Shown in pieces: positions 35,303 to 44,030 of a stretch of DNA of 64,000 bases (within the stretch, counting starts at the first letter, position 1; every line of letters starts with the position of its first letter). The notes under the pieces are model-generated. The model saw only the letters and a program-made list of their open reading frames with translations, did not search any database and was not told where the DNA came from. The stretch lies in the NCBI RefSeq assembly GCF_024205705.1, contig NZ_CP073115.1:620001-684000 (forward strand), written 5' to 3'. Source of the DNA: Neisseria subflava. Its GTDB lineage: Bacteria; Pseudomonadota; Gammaproteobacteria; Burkholderiales; Neisseriaceae. The translations under genes and the position numbers were made by a program.

Positions 35303-35437
35303 GATTATTCCTTAGAATCCGTGATGTGAAACAATTTGTTGTCTTAAAAAACAAGCATTTTAACGTTTGCGGCGAGGGGGTTCAACCAAGCAAAGTTTCA
35401 GACGGCCTTAAGTTTTGCAAAGGTTTTTTTGCAGTGA

Positions 35438-35464
35438 TTGGACAAGGTTGAAATCTGCTATAAT
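35438..35464 (+). promoter_or_regulatory. Candidate promoter of bcr
   Basis: TTGGAC (35438) and a perfect TATAAT (35459) with a short 15-base spacer, ~80 bases before the start. A small hairpin (CAACCG...CGGTTG) follows in the leader. Confidence 0.45.
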
Positions 35465-35543
35465 TTCATCCAATCTGCAACCGTCTGACAAGGCGGTTGT
35501 TTTCTTTGTTTTTTGAATATTTTTTACGAAAGCGAAAGTCGGA

Positions 35544-36773
35544 ATGACTGCACAACAAGCCCCTTTGGGTGAAAAAACCATGGCCGTGCTGATGGCGATG
35601 TTAGTCGCGCTGATGCCGTTTTCTGTCGATGCTTATCTGCCTGCGATTCCCGAAATGGCGAAGTCGCTGGGTTCAGACATCCACCGTATTGAGCAAAGCC
35701 TGAGCTTTTTTATGTTTGGCGTGGCGTTTGGTCAGGTGGTTGGCGGTTCGATTTCGGATATTAAAGGCCGCAAACCTGTCGCCTTGGTGGGCTTGAGCAT
35801 TTACTTTGCCGCCGTTGTCGGTTTGACGATGGTGAATAATGTCGAGCAGCTGTTGAACTTGCGTGCCGTGCAGGCGTTTGGCGCGGGGATGACCGTGGTG
35901 ATTTCCGGTGCGATGGTGCGCGATTATTATTCCGGACGCAAAGCCGCGCAGATGTTTGCCTTAATCGGCATCATTCTGATGATTGTGCCGCTGATGGCGC
36001 CGATGATTGGTGCAGGCTTGCAGAATTTGGGCGGCTGGCGCATGATTTTCGGCTTTCTGGCCTGTTATTCGCTGCTGCTTTGGGGTTTGATGTGGTATTT
36101 CCTGCCCAAGCCGCACCAAAAAGGCAAAATCAGCATGGACGTGTTCGGCGTGGTGGCAGGCAGGTTTAAACGTGTTTTGAGAACGCGCGCCGCAATGGGC
36201 TATCTGTTTTTCCAAGCTTTCAGTTTCGGTTCGATGTTTGCCTTTTTGACCGAATCGTCGTTCGTGTACCAACACCTGTATCATGTTTCACCAAACCAAT
36301 ATGCTTGGATATTTGCGCTTAATATCATTACCATGATGTCGTTTAACCGCGTTACCGCATGGCGTTTGAAAACCGGTACGCATCCGCAAAATATCCTCAA
36401 ATGGGGCATTATCGTCCAATTCGCCGCCAATCTGTTGATGACGGTTTTGGTGTTGTCACTGTCTCTGCCGCCTTTGTGGGCTTTAGTGCCATGTGTGATG
36501 TTTTCAGTCGGTACGCAAGGCTTGGTCGGTGCGAACACTCAGGCCTGCTTTATGAGCTATTTCAGCGCAGAGGGCGGTAGTGCAAATGCCGTCTTGGGCG
36601 TGTTCCAATCCCTTATCGGCGCATCGGTCGGCATGGCAACGACTTGGTTGCATAATGGTTCTGCCTTGGTAATGGCCGGTATGATGTTGAGCTCGACCGT
36701 GTGCGGTATCGTGCTGTTGTGGATTTGCTCGCATCAGGCTTGGATGGAAAACGATAAAAAAGAATATGTTTAA
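35544..36773 (+). CDS. bcr: Bcr/CflA family multidrug efflux MFS transporter
   Basis: A 409-residue inner-membrane drug/H+ antiporter with 12 predicted helices. SVDAYLPAIPEMAKSLG near the first helix and GGSISDIKGRKPVALVG in the first cytoplasmic loop (MFS motif A) are diagnostic of the Bcr/CflA subfamily, linked to bicyclomycin and other drug export. The start at 35544 lacks a strong ribosome binding site; ATG 35580 (MAVLMAMLVALM) is an alternative. Single gene, followed by a DUS-pair terminator and murI. Confidence 0.9.
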   Translation: MTAQQAPLGEKTMAVLMAMLVALMPFSVDAYLPAIPEMAKSLGSDIHRIEQSLSFFMFGVAFGQVVGGSISDIKGRKPVALVGLSIYFAAVVGLTMVNNVEQLLNLRAVQAFGAGMTVVISGAMVRDYYSGRKAAQMFALIGIILMIVPLMAPMIGAGLQNLGGWRMIFGFLACYSLLLWGLMWYFLPKPHQKGKISMDVFGVVAGRFKRVLRTRAAMGYLFFQAFSFGSMFAFLTESSFVYQHLYHVSPNQYAWIFALNIITMMSFNRVTAWRLKTGTHPQNILKWGIIVQFAANLLMTVLVLSLSLPPLWALVPCVMFSVGTQGLVGANTQACFMSYFSAEGGSANAVLGVFQSLIGASVGMATTWLHNGSALVMAGMMLSSTVCGIVLLWICSHQAWMENDKKEYV

Positions 36774-36777
36774 CCTT

Positions 36778-36810
36778 CAGGCCGTCTGAAAAACGGTTTC
36801 AGACGGCCTC
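36778..36810 (+). terminator. DUS-pair terminator after bcr
   Basis: AGGCCGTCTGAAA and complement with a 5-base loop, a few bases past the bcr stop. Confidence 0.8.
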
Positions 36811-36834
36811 AACACTATATTGAAGAAATTAACC

Positions 36835-37644
36835 ATGAGTACCAGCAAACAACGCCCCATCGGCGTATTCGATTCCGGCGTCGGCGGCTTGACCAACGTC
36901 CGCGCCCTGATGGAACGCCTGCCGATGGAAAACATCATCTATTTCGGCGATACCGCACGCGTTCCCTATGGCACCAAATCCCGCGCCACCATTGAAACCT
37001 TTGCCATGCAGATTGTCGATTTCCTGCTGGAAAACGATGTCAAAGCACTGGTTATCGCGTGCAACACCATCGCCGCCGTTGCCGGACAGAAAATCCGTCA
37101 AAAAGCGGGCAATATGCCCGTATTGGACGTCATCTCCGCAGGTGCGGAAGCCGCTCTGCAAACCACCAAAAACAACCGAATCGGCATTATCGCGACCAAT
37201 ACCACTGTCAACAGCAATGCCTACGCGCGCGCCATCCATTCAAAAAACAACGACACGCTAGTACGCACACAAGCAGCGCCCCTGCTTGTGCCATTGGTGG
37301 AAGAAGGCTGGCTCGATCACGAAGTCACCCGCCTGACCGTGCGCGAATACCTGAAGCCGCTCTTGGCCGACGACATCGACACGCTGGTGTTGGGTTGTAC
37401 CCACTTCCCACTGCTCAAACCGCTTATCGGCCGCGAAGCACAAAACGTCACCTTGGTCGATTCCGCCATCACCACCGCCGAAGCCACCGCCAAAGCCTTG
37501 GCGCAAGCAGGTTTGCTGAATACAGAAAACGACAACCCGGATTACCGCTTCTACGTCAGCGATATTCCACTGCGCTTCCGCACCATCGGCGAACGCTTCT
37601 TGGGTAGAAGTATGGAGCAGATTGAGATGGTAACGTTGGGTTGA
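36835..37644 (+). CDS. murI: Glutamate racemase MurI
   Basis: Makes D-glutamate for peptidoglycan. The 269-residue product has the paired catalytic cysteine motifs: GVFDSGVGGLT then IACNTIAA (~71-78) and LGCTHFPLL (~184-192), with the IIATNTTVNS segment between. The frame opens 15 bases earlier at a TTG (36820), but ATG 36835 (MSTSKQRPIG) fits the family N-terminus. Confidence 0.96.
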   Translation: MSTSKQRPIGVFDSGVGGLTNVRALMERLPMENIIYFGDTARVPYGTKSRATIETFAMQIVDFLLENDVKALVIACNTIAAVAGQKIRQKAGNMPVLDVISAGAEAALQTTKNNRIGIIATNTTVNSNAYARAIHSKNNDTLVRTQAAPLLVPLVEEGWLDHEVTRLTVREYLKPLLADDIDTLVLGCTHFPLLKPLIGREAQNVTLVDSAITTAEATAKALAQAGLLNTENDNPDYRFYVSDIPLRFRTIGERFLGRSMEQIEMVTLG

Positions 37645-37682
37645 TGGGTGATATTAAAGGCCGTCTGAAAGGTAAAAATAAG

Positions 37683-37712
37683 AAGGTCGTCTGAATATTA
37701 ACAGACGACCTT
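37683..37712. terminator. Terminator built on a variant DUS (AGGTCGTCTGAA at 37684-37695)
   Basis: AAGGTCGTCTG and complement with an 8-base loop, T6 on the plus side, between converging murI and the AT-rich orphan gene. The arm is the N. mucosa/sicca-type DUS, whereas the single copy just upstream (37660) is the usual AGGCCGTCTGAA. Confidence 0.8.
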
Positions 37713-37715
37713 TTT

Positions 37716-38255
37716 TCATATTTTGGTTTTCAATAGACGTAAAGACATTAAAAATCTTACAAACCTAGATTTATCAGCGTAGCCCATAACAACATTTTTT
37801 GATATAGCCATTTCAATAACTGTATCAGCATATCTTATTTGTTCATTAATACCATTAGATGGTTTTATTTCATCATGTGCATAAAATATAATAACTTCAT
37901 GACCAATTTTAAAAAGGGTAATATCTTTTCTGTTATTTGTATAGATACTTTCATTCCATGTTCGGCCATCAGGCAATATCAGTTCGAATGAATTAACTGA
38001 GTCTTGGCTATCTTGGCCTGCGTTATAGCATCTTTTTATTACTCCTCTAATAATATTTGTTTTCATCACTTTGTTTTTTATATTTTCCCACCAGAGTTCA
38101 GATCCATATAACCCTAAATTCCCTTTTAAACCAACATGCGGCTTATTGGGGTCTAGGGTTACTTGTTGAACCAGATGCATAAAGCTTGGATCTCTTTCTA
38201 TTTCAATAGAAAGATCATAGACTAATTTAAAATCCTCATTAATATCTAGTAACAT
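37716..38255 (-). CDS. Orphan AT-rich gene, function unknown
   Basis: A 179-residue soluble protein that I do not recognise. It has no signal peptide, no membrane segment and no obvious catalytic motif; features are GLKGNLGLYGSELWWENI (~43-60), one Cys (CYNAGQDSQDSVNSF) and LPDGRTWNESIY (~94-105). Base composition is far more AT-rich than murI and xthA around it, and its terminator carries a foreign-dialect DUS, so recent acquisition is likely. The size and isolation are like those of immunity or orphan accessory proteins, but that is only suggestive. Confidence 0.6.
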   Translation of the reverse strand: MLLDINEDFKLVYDLSIEIERDPSFMHLVQQVTLDPNKPHVGLKGNLGLYGSELWWENIKNKVMKTNIIRGVIKRCYNAGQDSQDSVNSFELILPDGRTWNESIYTNNRKDITLFKIGHEVIIFYAHDEIKPSNGINEQIRYADTVIEMAISKNVVMGYADKSRFVRFLMSLRLLKTKI

Positions 38256-38402
38256 ATGTACTCCTAAATTTTCAAACTTTGTTCTTATTGTAATCTCAAA
38301 AACAAATAGATTTGAGAATTCAATCTATATTTTATTGTGCACAATACCAAGGCCGTCTGAAATTCAGTTTTCAGGCGGCCTTATTGTTTATTCACTCAAA
38401 AT

Positions 38403-39173
38403 CTAACAGTCAAACTCGGCAATAACCGGCGCATGGTCGCTGGGGCGTTCTTGGGCGCGGGTTTCTAGGTCGACGGTGACGTCGGTAAGGGTGGCGGCGA
38501 GTTCGGGGCTGCTGAGGATGTGGTCGATGCGCAGGCCGAGTTTGCGTTGGAACATGGCGCCGCGGTAGTCGAACCAGGTGTAGAACGCACCTTCGGGGTG
38601 GACTTTGCGCAGGCTGTCGGTCAGGCCGAGGTCTAGCAGGTTTTTAAACCATTGTCTTTCGATGGAGGAGCAATGGATTTTTTCGTGCCATTTTTCGGGG
38701 TCGTAGCAGTCGGCATCGGCCGGGGCGATGTTGAAGTCGCCGAGCAGGACGAGTTTAGGATGTGCGGCCATTTCGGCGCGGACGAACTCAGTCAATGCGG
38801 CAAACCATTGTTCTTTGTATTGGAATTTTGGGCTGTCTAGGGCTTCGCCGTTGACGCAATAGACGTTGATGACACGCACGCCGTTGATAGTGGCGGCGAT
38901 GACGCGGCGTTGTGGGTCGTCGGGAAGGGTGGGCAGGCCGCAATGTACGTCTTGCAGCTCGTGGCGGCTGATGATGGCGACGCCGTTGTAGGTTTTTTGG
39001 CCGCTCCAGACGCAGTGCCAGCCCATCATTTGTAGGGCGGCGGCCGGGAATTTGTCTTGGTCGAGTTTGAGTTCTTGTAAGGCGAGTATGTCGGCTTGGT
39101 GGTCGGCCAGCCAGTTTTGTACTTGGGGCAGGCGGACGTTGAGGGAATTGACGTTCCAAGTGGCGATTTTCAT
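38403..39173 (-). CDS. xthA: Exodeoxyribonuclease III family nuclease XthA
   Basis: Mg2+-dependent 3'-5' exonuclease / AP endonuclease of base-excision repair. The 256-residue product has MKIATWNVNSLNVRLPQV (catalytic Asn7), LQELKLDQDKFP (metal-binding Glu ~34), LLGDFNIAPADADCYDP (Asp/Asn pair), LRIDHIL and the final RPSDHAPVIAEF with catalytic His. Neisseria carry two such paralogues (NApe and NExo); which one this is was not decided. Shine-Dalgarno GGAAA. A DUS-like inverted pair lies at ~38351-38382 downstream. Confidence 0.93.
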   Translation of the reverse strand: MKIATWNVNSLNVRLPQVQNWLADHQADILALQELKLDQDKFPAAALQMMGWHCVWSGQKTYNGVAIISRHELQDVHCGLPTLPDDPQRRVIAATINGVRVINVYCVNGEALDSPKFQYKEQWFAALTEFVRAEMAAHPKLVLLGDFNIAPADADCYDPEKWHEKIHCSSIERQWFKNLLDLGLTDSLRKVHPEGAFYTWFDYRGAMFQRKLGLRIDHILSSPELAATLTDVTVDLETRAQERPSDHAPVIAEFDC

Positions 39174-39281
39174 GATGTTTCCGTGTGTGCTGTTGGGTGG
39201 GAGGGCGGCGGATTGCGCCTGTGGGCATGGGCGGTATTGTATAGCGGATTGGTTTATTTTTCGATATGGGCTGATAGTGGC

Positions 39282-39314
39282 AGGCCGTCTGAAAGCTGAT
39301 GTTTCAGACGGCCT
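39282..39314 (-). terminator. DUS-pair terminator after the ArsR-type gene
   Basis: AGGCCGTCTGAAA and complement with a 7-base loop, 27 bases beyond the regulator's stop. Confidence 0.8.
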
Positions 39315-39340
39315 TGTTGTTGTGATGTGGAATAATTTGT

Positions 39341-39619
39341 TTATTCGGCTTGGTCTTTGAGCGTGCGCAGGGTATTGAGGATGGTGGTGGCTTCTTCGGA
39401 GATGAGGCGGTATTCGATGATGCGGTGGTAGCGCGTGAAATCGATGATGCCTTCGGTGCGCAGGCGTGCGAGGTGGTTGGCGATGCCGGTCGGGGAGGAG
39501 TCGAGTGCCTGTGCCAGTTCGGTAATGCTGCGGTCGCCGTTAAGCAGCAGAAAAAGGATGGCCATGCGTTCGGGGTTGGCAATCAGTTTGAGAATGGTAG
39601 AGAGACGCTTGATTTCCAT
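39341..39619 (-). CDS. ArsR-family winged-helix regulator
   Basis: A 92-residue DNA-binding protein. The helix-turn-helix SITELAQALDSSPTGIANHLARLRTEG spans residues ~32-58 and the wing follows (IIDFTRYHRIIEYRLI). There is no cysteine at all, so the classical metal-sensing ELCVCDL site of ArsR/SmtB is missing; it may sense redox in another way or a small molecule. Good Shine-Dalgarno AAAGGAA. It is alone; no adjacent target gene is evident, the nearest being xthA downstream and yejA upstream. Confidence 0.82.
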   Translation of the reverse strand: MEIKRLSTILKLIANPERMAILFLLLNGDRSITELAQALDSSPTGIANHLARLRTEGIIDFTRYHRIIEYRLISEEATTILNTLRTLKDQAE

Positions 39620-40033
39620 ATTATTGTTCCTTTTGTCTGTTATATGAATGCTTGATTTGGGTTAAATTTGGATGATTGTAGTTTTTATTAAGATTAACCT
39701 TATAATTCAAACTCTTACCTTGCAGTGTACACGGTTTTGTAAAATTTGAGGGCATTGTTTTGCAATTTTTTGTTCATTTTCGAGATTTTGCTTCGGTTGT
39801 GAAACTGGATTGAAAAAAGACGAAAAGGCCGTCTGAAATGTTCCGTTGCAGATGATTTTGCTGACGGATGTTTCAGACGGCCTTTGATTTGGCTTTAAGT
39901 TGTTTTTTCTTTTATGTTTGTTTGGAATCAGCCGATTGATTGTTTTTAAACAAACAACTAGGTTTTATGATTCTATGCTTAGGACTACACGCCAAAGGCT
40001 TGTCAGCCGCTTGGACGTGTTGTCGAAATGCGA
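39620..40033. other. Intergenic region between the ArsR-type gene and yejA
   Basis: 414 bases without a convincing gene. It contains a DUS pair (39824-39838 with 39871-39885, 32-base loop), and the inverted repeat GTTTGTTTGG...TTAAACAAAC at ~39916-39955. Stretches near 39620-39720 are AT-rich and could hold the regulator's promoter. Confidence 0.4.
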
Positions 40034-41815
40034 CTACTTTTTCTTCCAGCCTGCGGTCATGGCGAAGGTGATGGGGTCGTAGTATTTCGGCAGCTTGGAC
40101 GGAATGCCCACATCGTTACGGTACACGACGCGGTAGCGGTCGGCGAACCAGTTTGGAACGATGGTGTATTGGTGGCGGATCAGTCGGTCGAGCGCGCGCG
40201 AGGTGGTTTGCAGCTCTTGGCGGTTGGTAAAGCTGTTGAAATGGGTCAACAGTTTTTCAACCGCAGGATGACAGACACCGGATAGGTTGCGGCTGCCTTC
40301 GGTTTTGGCGGCGGCGCAGCTGAAGTAGTCGTATTGCTCGTTGCCGGGACTTTCGCTGTTGCCGTAGTAGCCGGTGGTTACGTCAAAATCGAAGTCGTTC
40401 ATGCGTTTTTGGTACACGGCGGAATCGGCGGTACGCACGTTCATGGTAATGCCGATTTTGGCGAGGTCGCGCTGCCATTTGGCGGTAATGCGTTCGTAGT
40501 TTTTGCTTGGTGCAAGGAATTCAAAGGTCAGCGGTTTGCCTTGTTTGTCGACTGCTTTGCCGTTTTTGTATTGATAGCCGCCTTTTTCAAGCAGGGCGCG
40601 TGCTTTGAGCAGGTTTGGGCGCACGCCTAGTTTGGGGTCGGTAACCGGCGGCATAGGGACGTCTTGATCCAATACGCCGTCGGGCAGCTTGGTGCCCAAT
40701 GATTTGAGCAAGGCGGTTTCCGCGCTGTCAGGCTTGCCGGTTGCGGCCATGGTGCTGTTGGTGAAGAAGCTGTCGGTGCGGCGGTATGCGCCGTAGAAGA
40801 TGCGGCTGTTGACGCTTTCGTAGTCGAAGCTTTCAATCAAGGCGCGGCGGACGTAAATATTGTCCAAGGGCTTGTGGCGCATATTGATGACGAAGCCTTG
40901 CATGCCGGCTGTGCTGTTTTGTACCCATTCGTGTTTGGACAGATTACGTTTTTTGAGGACTTCGTCGGAGTAGGCGCGCGCCCAGTTGCGGGCGACGTTT
41001 TCTTGTACGAAGTCATATTGGCCGCCTTTCAGTCCTTCGATGCGGACAACTTCGTCTTTGACGTATTTGATGCGGATGTGGTCGTAGTTGTAGCGGCCTT
41101 TGCGCACGGGCAGGTTTTGAGCCCAGTAGTTTTTGTCGCGGACAAACTCGCTGATGCGGCCGTTTTCGGCTTTGGCAAAACGGTAGGGGCCGGAGCCGAT
41201 CGGCAGGCTGTTGGGTGCGGCGGCCAGGCCTTTGGGATAGCTTTTATGCGAGAAGACGGGCAGGCTGCCGAGAATCATGTGTAATTCTGAGTTGCGCTGC
41301 TTGAAGCGGAACACGACGGTGCGGTCGTTGGGCGTTTCCACTTTGGCCACGTCGCTCCAGTAGAAGTGGTACATGGGGGCGGCGGCTTTGTCTTTGGTCA
41401 GGATGTTAAATGAAGCGGCAACGTCTTTGGCCAAAACGGGGTCGCCGTTGTGGAATTTGGCTTTAGGGTTGATTTTGAAGGTAACGGAAAGACCGTCCGG
41501 CGCCAGAGCGATGTCTTCGGCAATCAGGCCGTAAACGGCGTAAGGTTCGTCCATGCTTTGCTCGGTCAGGGTGTCGAGTGTCAGCATGCTGATGCCGTAT
41601 TCGTGGTTGCCTTTGAGGGTAAAGGGGTTGAGTGTGTCAAAAGCACCGAGGAAAGGCGTGGTAAATGTGCCGCCTTTAGGGGCGTTGGGATTGACGTATT
41701 CGAAAGCGGTGAAGTTAGCCGGATATTTGGGCGGTTGGCCAAGGCCTACGCCGTGGGCGGCGAAGGCGGCAGATGGAATCAAACCGAGCAGAGAGAGTAG
41801 GGCTGGTGTTTTCAT
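40034..41815 (-). CDS. Extracellular solute-binding protein family 5, YejA-like (oligopeptide ABC importer)
   Basis: A 593-residue periplasmic binding protein with a signal peptide (cleaved after SAAFA, ~19). YPANFTAFEYVNPNAPKGGT, LGAFDTLNPFTLKG, FKINPKAKFHNGDPVLAKDV and LPIGSGPYRF are typical of the YejA subgroup of SBP_bac_5 proteins, which in enterobacteria bind peptides such as microcin C or antimicrobial peptides. The permease and ATPase genes are not adjacent, so it works with a transporter encoded elsewhere. Shine-Dalgarno AAGGAAA. Confidence 0.88.
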   Translation of the reverse strand: MKTPALLSLLGLIPSAAFAAHGVGLGQPPKYPANFTAFEYVNPNAPKGGTFTTPFLGAFDTLNPFTLKGNHEYGISMLTLDTLTEQSMDEPYAVYGLIAEDIALAPDGLSVTFKINPKAKFHNGDPVLAKDVAASFNILTKDKAAAPMYHFYWSDVAKVETPNDRTVVFRFKQRNSELHMILGSLPVFSHKSYPKGLAAAPNSLPIGSGPYRFAKAENGRISEFVRDKNYWAQNLPVRKGRYNYDHIRIKYVKDEVVRIEGLKGGQYDFVQENVARNWARAYSDEVLKKRNLSKHEWVQNSTAGMQGFVINMRHKPLDNIYVRRALIESFDYESVNSRIFYGAYRRTDSFFTNSTMAATGKPDSAETALLKSLGTKLPDGVLDQDVPMPPVTDPKLGVRPNLLKARALLEKGGYQYKNGKAVDKQGKPLTFEFLAPSKNYERITAKWQRDLAKIGITMNVRTADSAVYQKRMNDFDFDVTTGYYGNSESPGNEQYDYFSCAAAKTEGSRNLSGVCHPAVEKLLTHFNSFTNRQELQTTSRALDRLIRHQYTIVPNWFADRYRVVYRNDVGIPSKLPKYYDPITFAMTAGWKKK

Positions 41816-41867
41816 CTATTTTTCCTTATAGGTAGAATGTAGTATTCAGTAGTGTGCCGATTATAGC

Positions 41868-41907
41868 AAAGGCCGTCTGAAACTTGATATTTTTGGTTTC
41901 AGACGGC
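41868..41907 (-). terminator. DUS-pair terminator after yihY
   Basis: AAAGGCCGTCTGAAA pairs with TTTCAGACGGC, 14-base loop, between the yihY stop and the yejA start. Confidence 0.75.
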
Positions 41908-41914
41908 GTCAGGT

Positions 41915-43117
41915 TTAAGAGGATTGTTTTTTCGTATGGGCGCCGAACTCGGCAAGCGTCATGTTCAAGGTTTCCAAGCAGGGCTGCATGATGTGGTCAA
42001 CCGTTTGATTGACCTTGTCTTTATTAAGCGTTTGCGGACGGTAGACGAAGAGTTTGAACAGCTCCGCCAAGTCGATGGACTCTGCTCCCATTTTCAAGAC
42101 CCAGCCCTGACGGCCGGAATAGACATATCCGTGCCGCGCCAGTTTTTCCAAAAGCTCGCCCAATTCGTCAAAGCCCATATTGATATGCCGTCTGAACTCT
42201 TGCACCGGCAACGCCTTGCCGTTTTGTTGGGCAGAATCGAGCAGCAACAGGATTTTCAATACATCGTCAAAGCGGCCGCGCGCATCCAGACTGCGGCGGA
42301 ACGCTTCGCCGCGCCAGTAGGACAGGGACGAGGTCAAAACCGCGCCGCCCAATACCAGCGTCCACAATAGATTGAGCCACAACAGGAAAAACGGTACTGC
42401 GGCAAATGCGCCGTAAATCGATTTGTAGCCGTCAAAGTTGCCCATGTACCAAGCGAATAAAAAGCGTGCCGTTTCCAAGCAAAACGCCGTTACAGCCGCG
42501 CCGACCAAAGCATGGCTGGCAGGCACAAAACGGTTGGGCACAAAGCGGTATAAACCCCACAGCAGCACCGTAATAAATGAAACCGTAGTGATAACCCTCA
42601 GCCATTCCGAGCCGCCCACTACTTGCACCTGACCGATTACGACCGACAAGCCCACACCCAAAGACAAAGGCCCAAACGTCAGCAACGCCCAATACACCAA
42701 AAACTGCATCATCCAAGGCCGTTGCGAATTGACGCGCCAAATCCGGTTGAACGCATTGTCTATCGTCCGAATCAGCATCAGCGAGGTTACGACCAACATC
42801 ACACTGCCGATCGCCGTCAGCTTGGTGGCCTTATCGCGGAACGCATTGATGTAGTCAAACACCATATCCGCGCCCTGCGGCACAATGGTGCGGTTGATAA
42901 AAGAGACAAATTCCCCCGACCATTGGTCGAAAACGGGGAAGGCCGAAGCGATGACGACCATCACCGTCAACACGGGTACTAAAGCCAAAAGCGTCGTAAA
43001 CGTCATGCTTGCCGCCACCTGCGGCACACGCTCCTCATCAAAACGGCGCACGACAAACCAAGCGAACGCCATGCCTTTACTCTTTAAAAAACCTTGCCAC
43101 CATTGCGAAAACGGCAT
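41915..43117 (-). CDS. YihY/UPF0761 family inner-membrane protein
   Basis: A 400-residue protein of the family formerly misnamed ribonuclease BN. About six membrane helices occupy residues ~35-285 (TFTTLLALVPVLTVMVVIASAFPVF; GAFAAVPFFLLWLNLLWTLVL), followed by a ~115-residue cytoplasmic C-terminal domain with winged-helix flavour (FRRHINMGFDELGELLEKLARHGYV). The frame is open to 43405, but ATG 43117 (MPFSQWWQ) gives the family start. Molecular function is not established. Confidence 0.87.
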   Translation of the reverse strand: MPFSQWWQGFLKSKGMAFAWFVVRRFDEERVPQVAASMTFTTLLALVPVLTVMVVIASAFPVFDQWSGEFVSFINRTIVPQGADMVFDYINAFRDKATKLTAIGSVMLVVTSLMLIRTIDNAFNRIWRVNSQRPWMMQFLVYWALLTFGPLSLGVGLSVVIGQVQVVGGSEWLRVITTVSFITVLLWGLYRFVPNRFVPASHALVGAAVTAFCLETARFLFAWYMGNFDGYKSIYGAFAAVPFFLLWLNLLWTLVLGGAVLTSSLSYWRGEAFRRSLDARGRFDDVLKILLLLDSAQQNGKALPVQEFRRHINMGFDELGELLEKLARHGYVYSGRQGWVLKMGAESIDLAELFKLFVYRPQTLNKDKVNQTVDHIMQPCLETLNMTLAEFGAHTKKQSS

Positions 43118-43150
43118 AACCTTTTCCCACTTTTGAATAGAAATTTTTCT

Positions 43151-43187
43151 TTTCAGACGGCCCGAGTATTTAAAAGGCCGTCTGAAA
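43151..43187. repeat. Inverted DUS pair in a divergent promoter region
   Basis: TTTCAGACGGCC and complement with a 13-base spacer between the divergent yihY and wrbA-like genes, where a terminator serves neither gene. It would lie in the 5' leaders of both. Confidence 0.7.
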
Positions 43188-43203
43188 CCTGACAGCATTG
43201 TAA

Positions 43204-43821
<618 letters not shown>

Positions 43822-43842
43822 TTACCTTGTAATAAAAAGATT

Positions 43843-43885
43843 AAGGCCGTCTGAAAACCTGATGATATCGGTTTCAGACGGCCTT
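43843..43885 (+). terminator. DUS-pair terminator after the wrbA-like gene
   Basis: AAGGCCGTCTGAAAACC pairs with GGTTTCAGACGGCCTT, 10-base loop, followed by TTAG. Confidence 0.78.
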
Positions 43886-44030
43886 TTAGTTAATTGGGAC
43901 TAGATTGAAAATAAATATTTTGAATTAAACGAAATACTTAGAAAATAATGATTAAAACATAGTTTCATCGGGCTACATCTTTTTGATAGAATCTGCGACC
44001 AAATTGAAAGATAAGCTAATTGGAGAGGCT

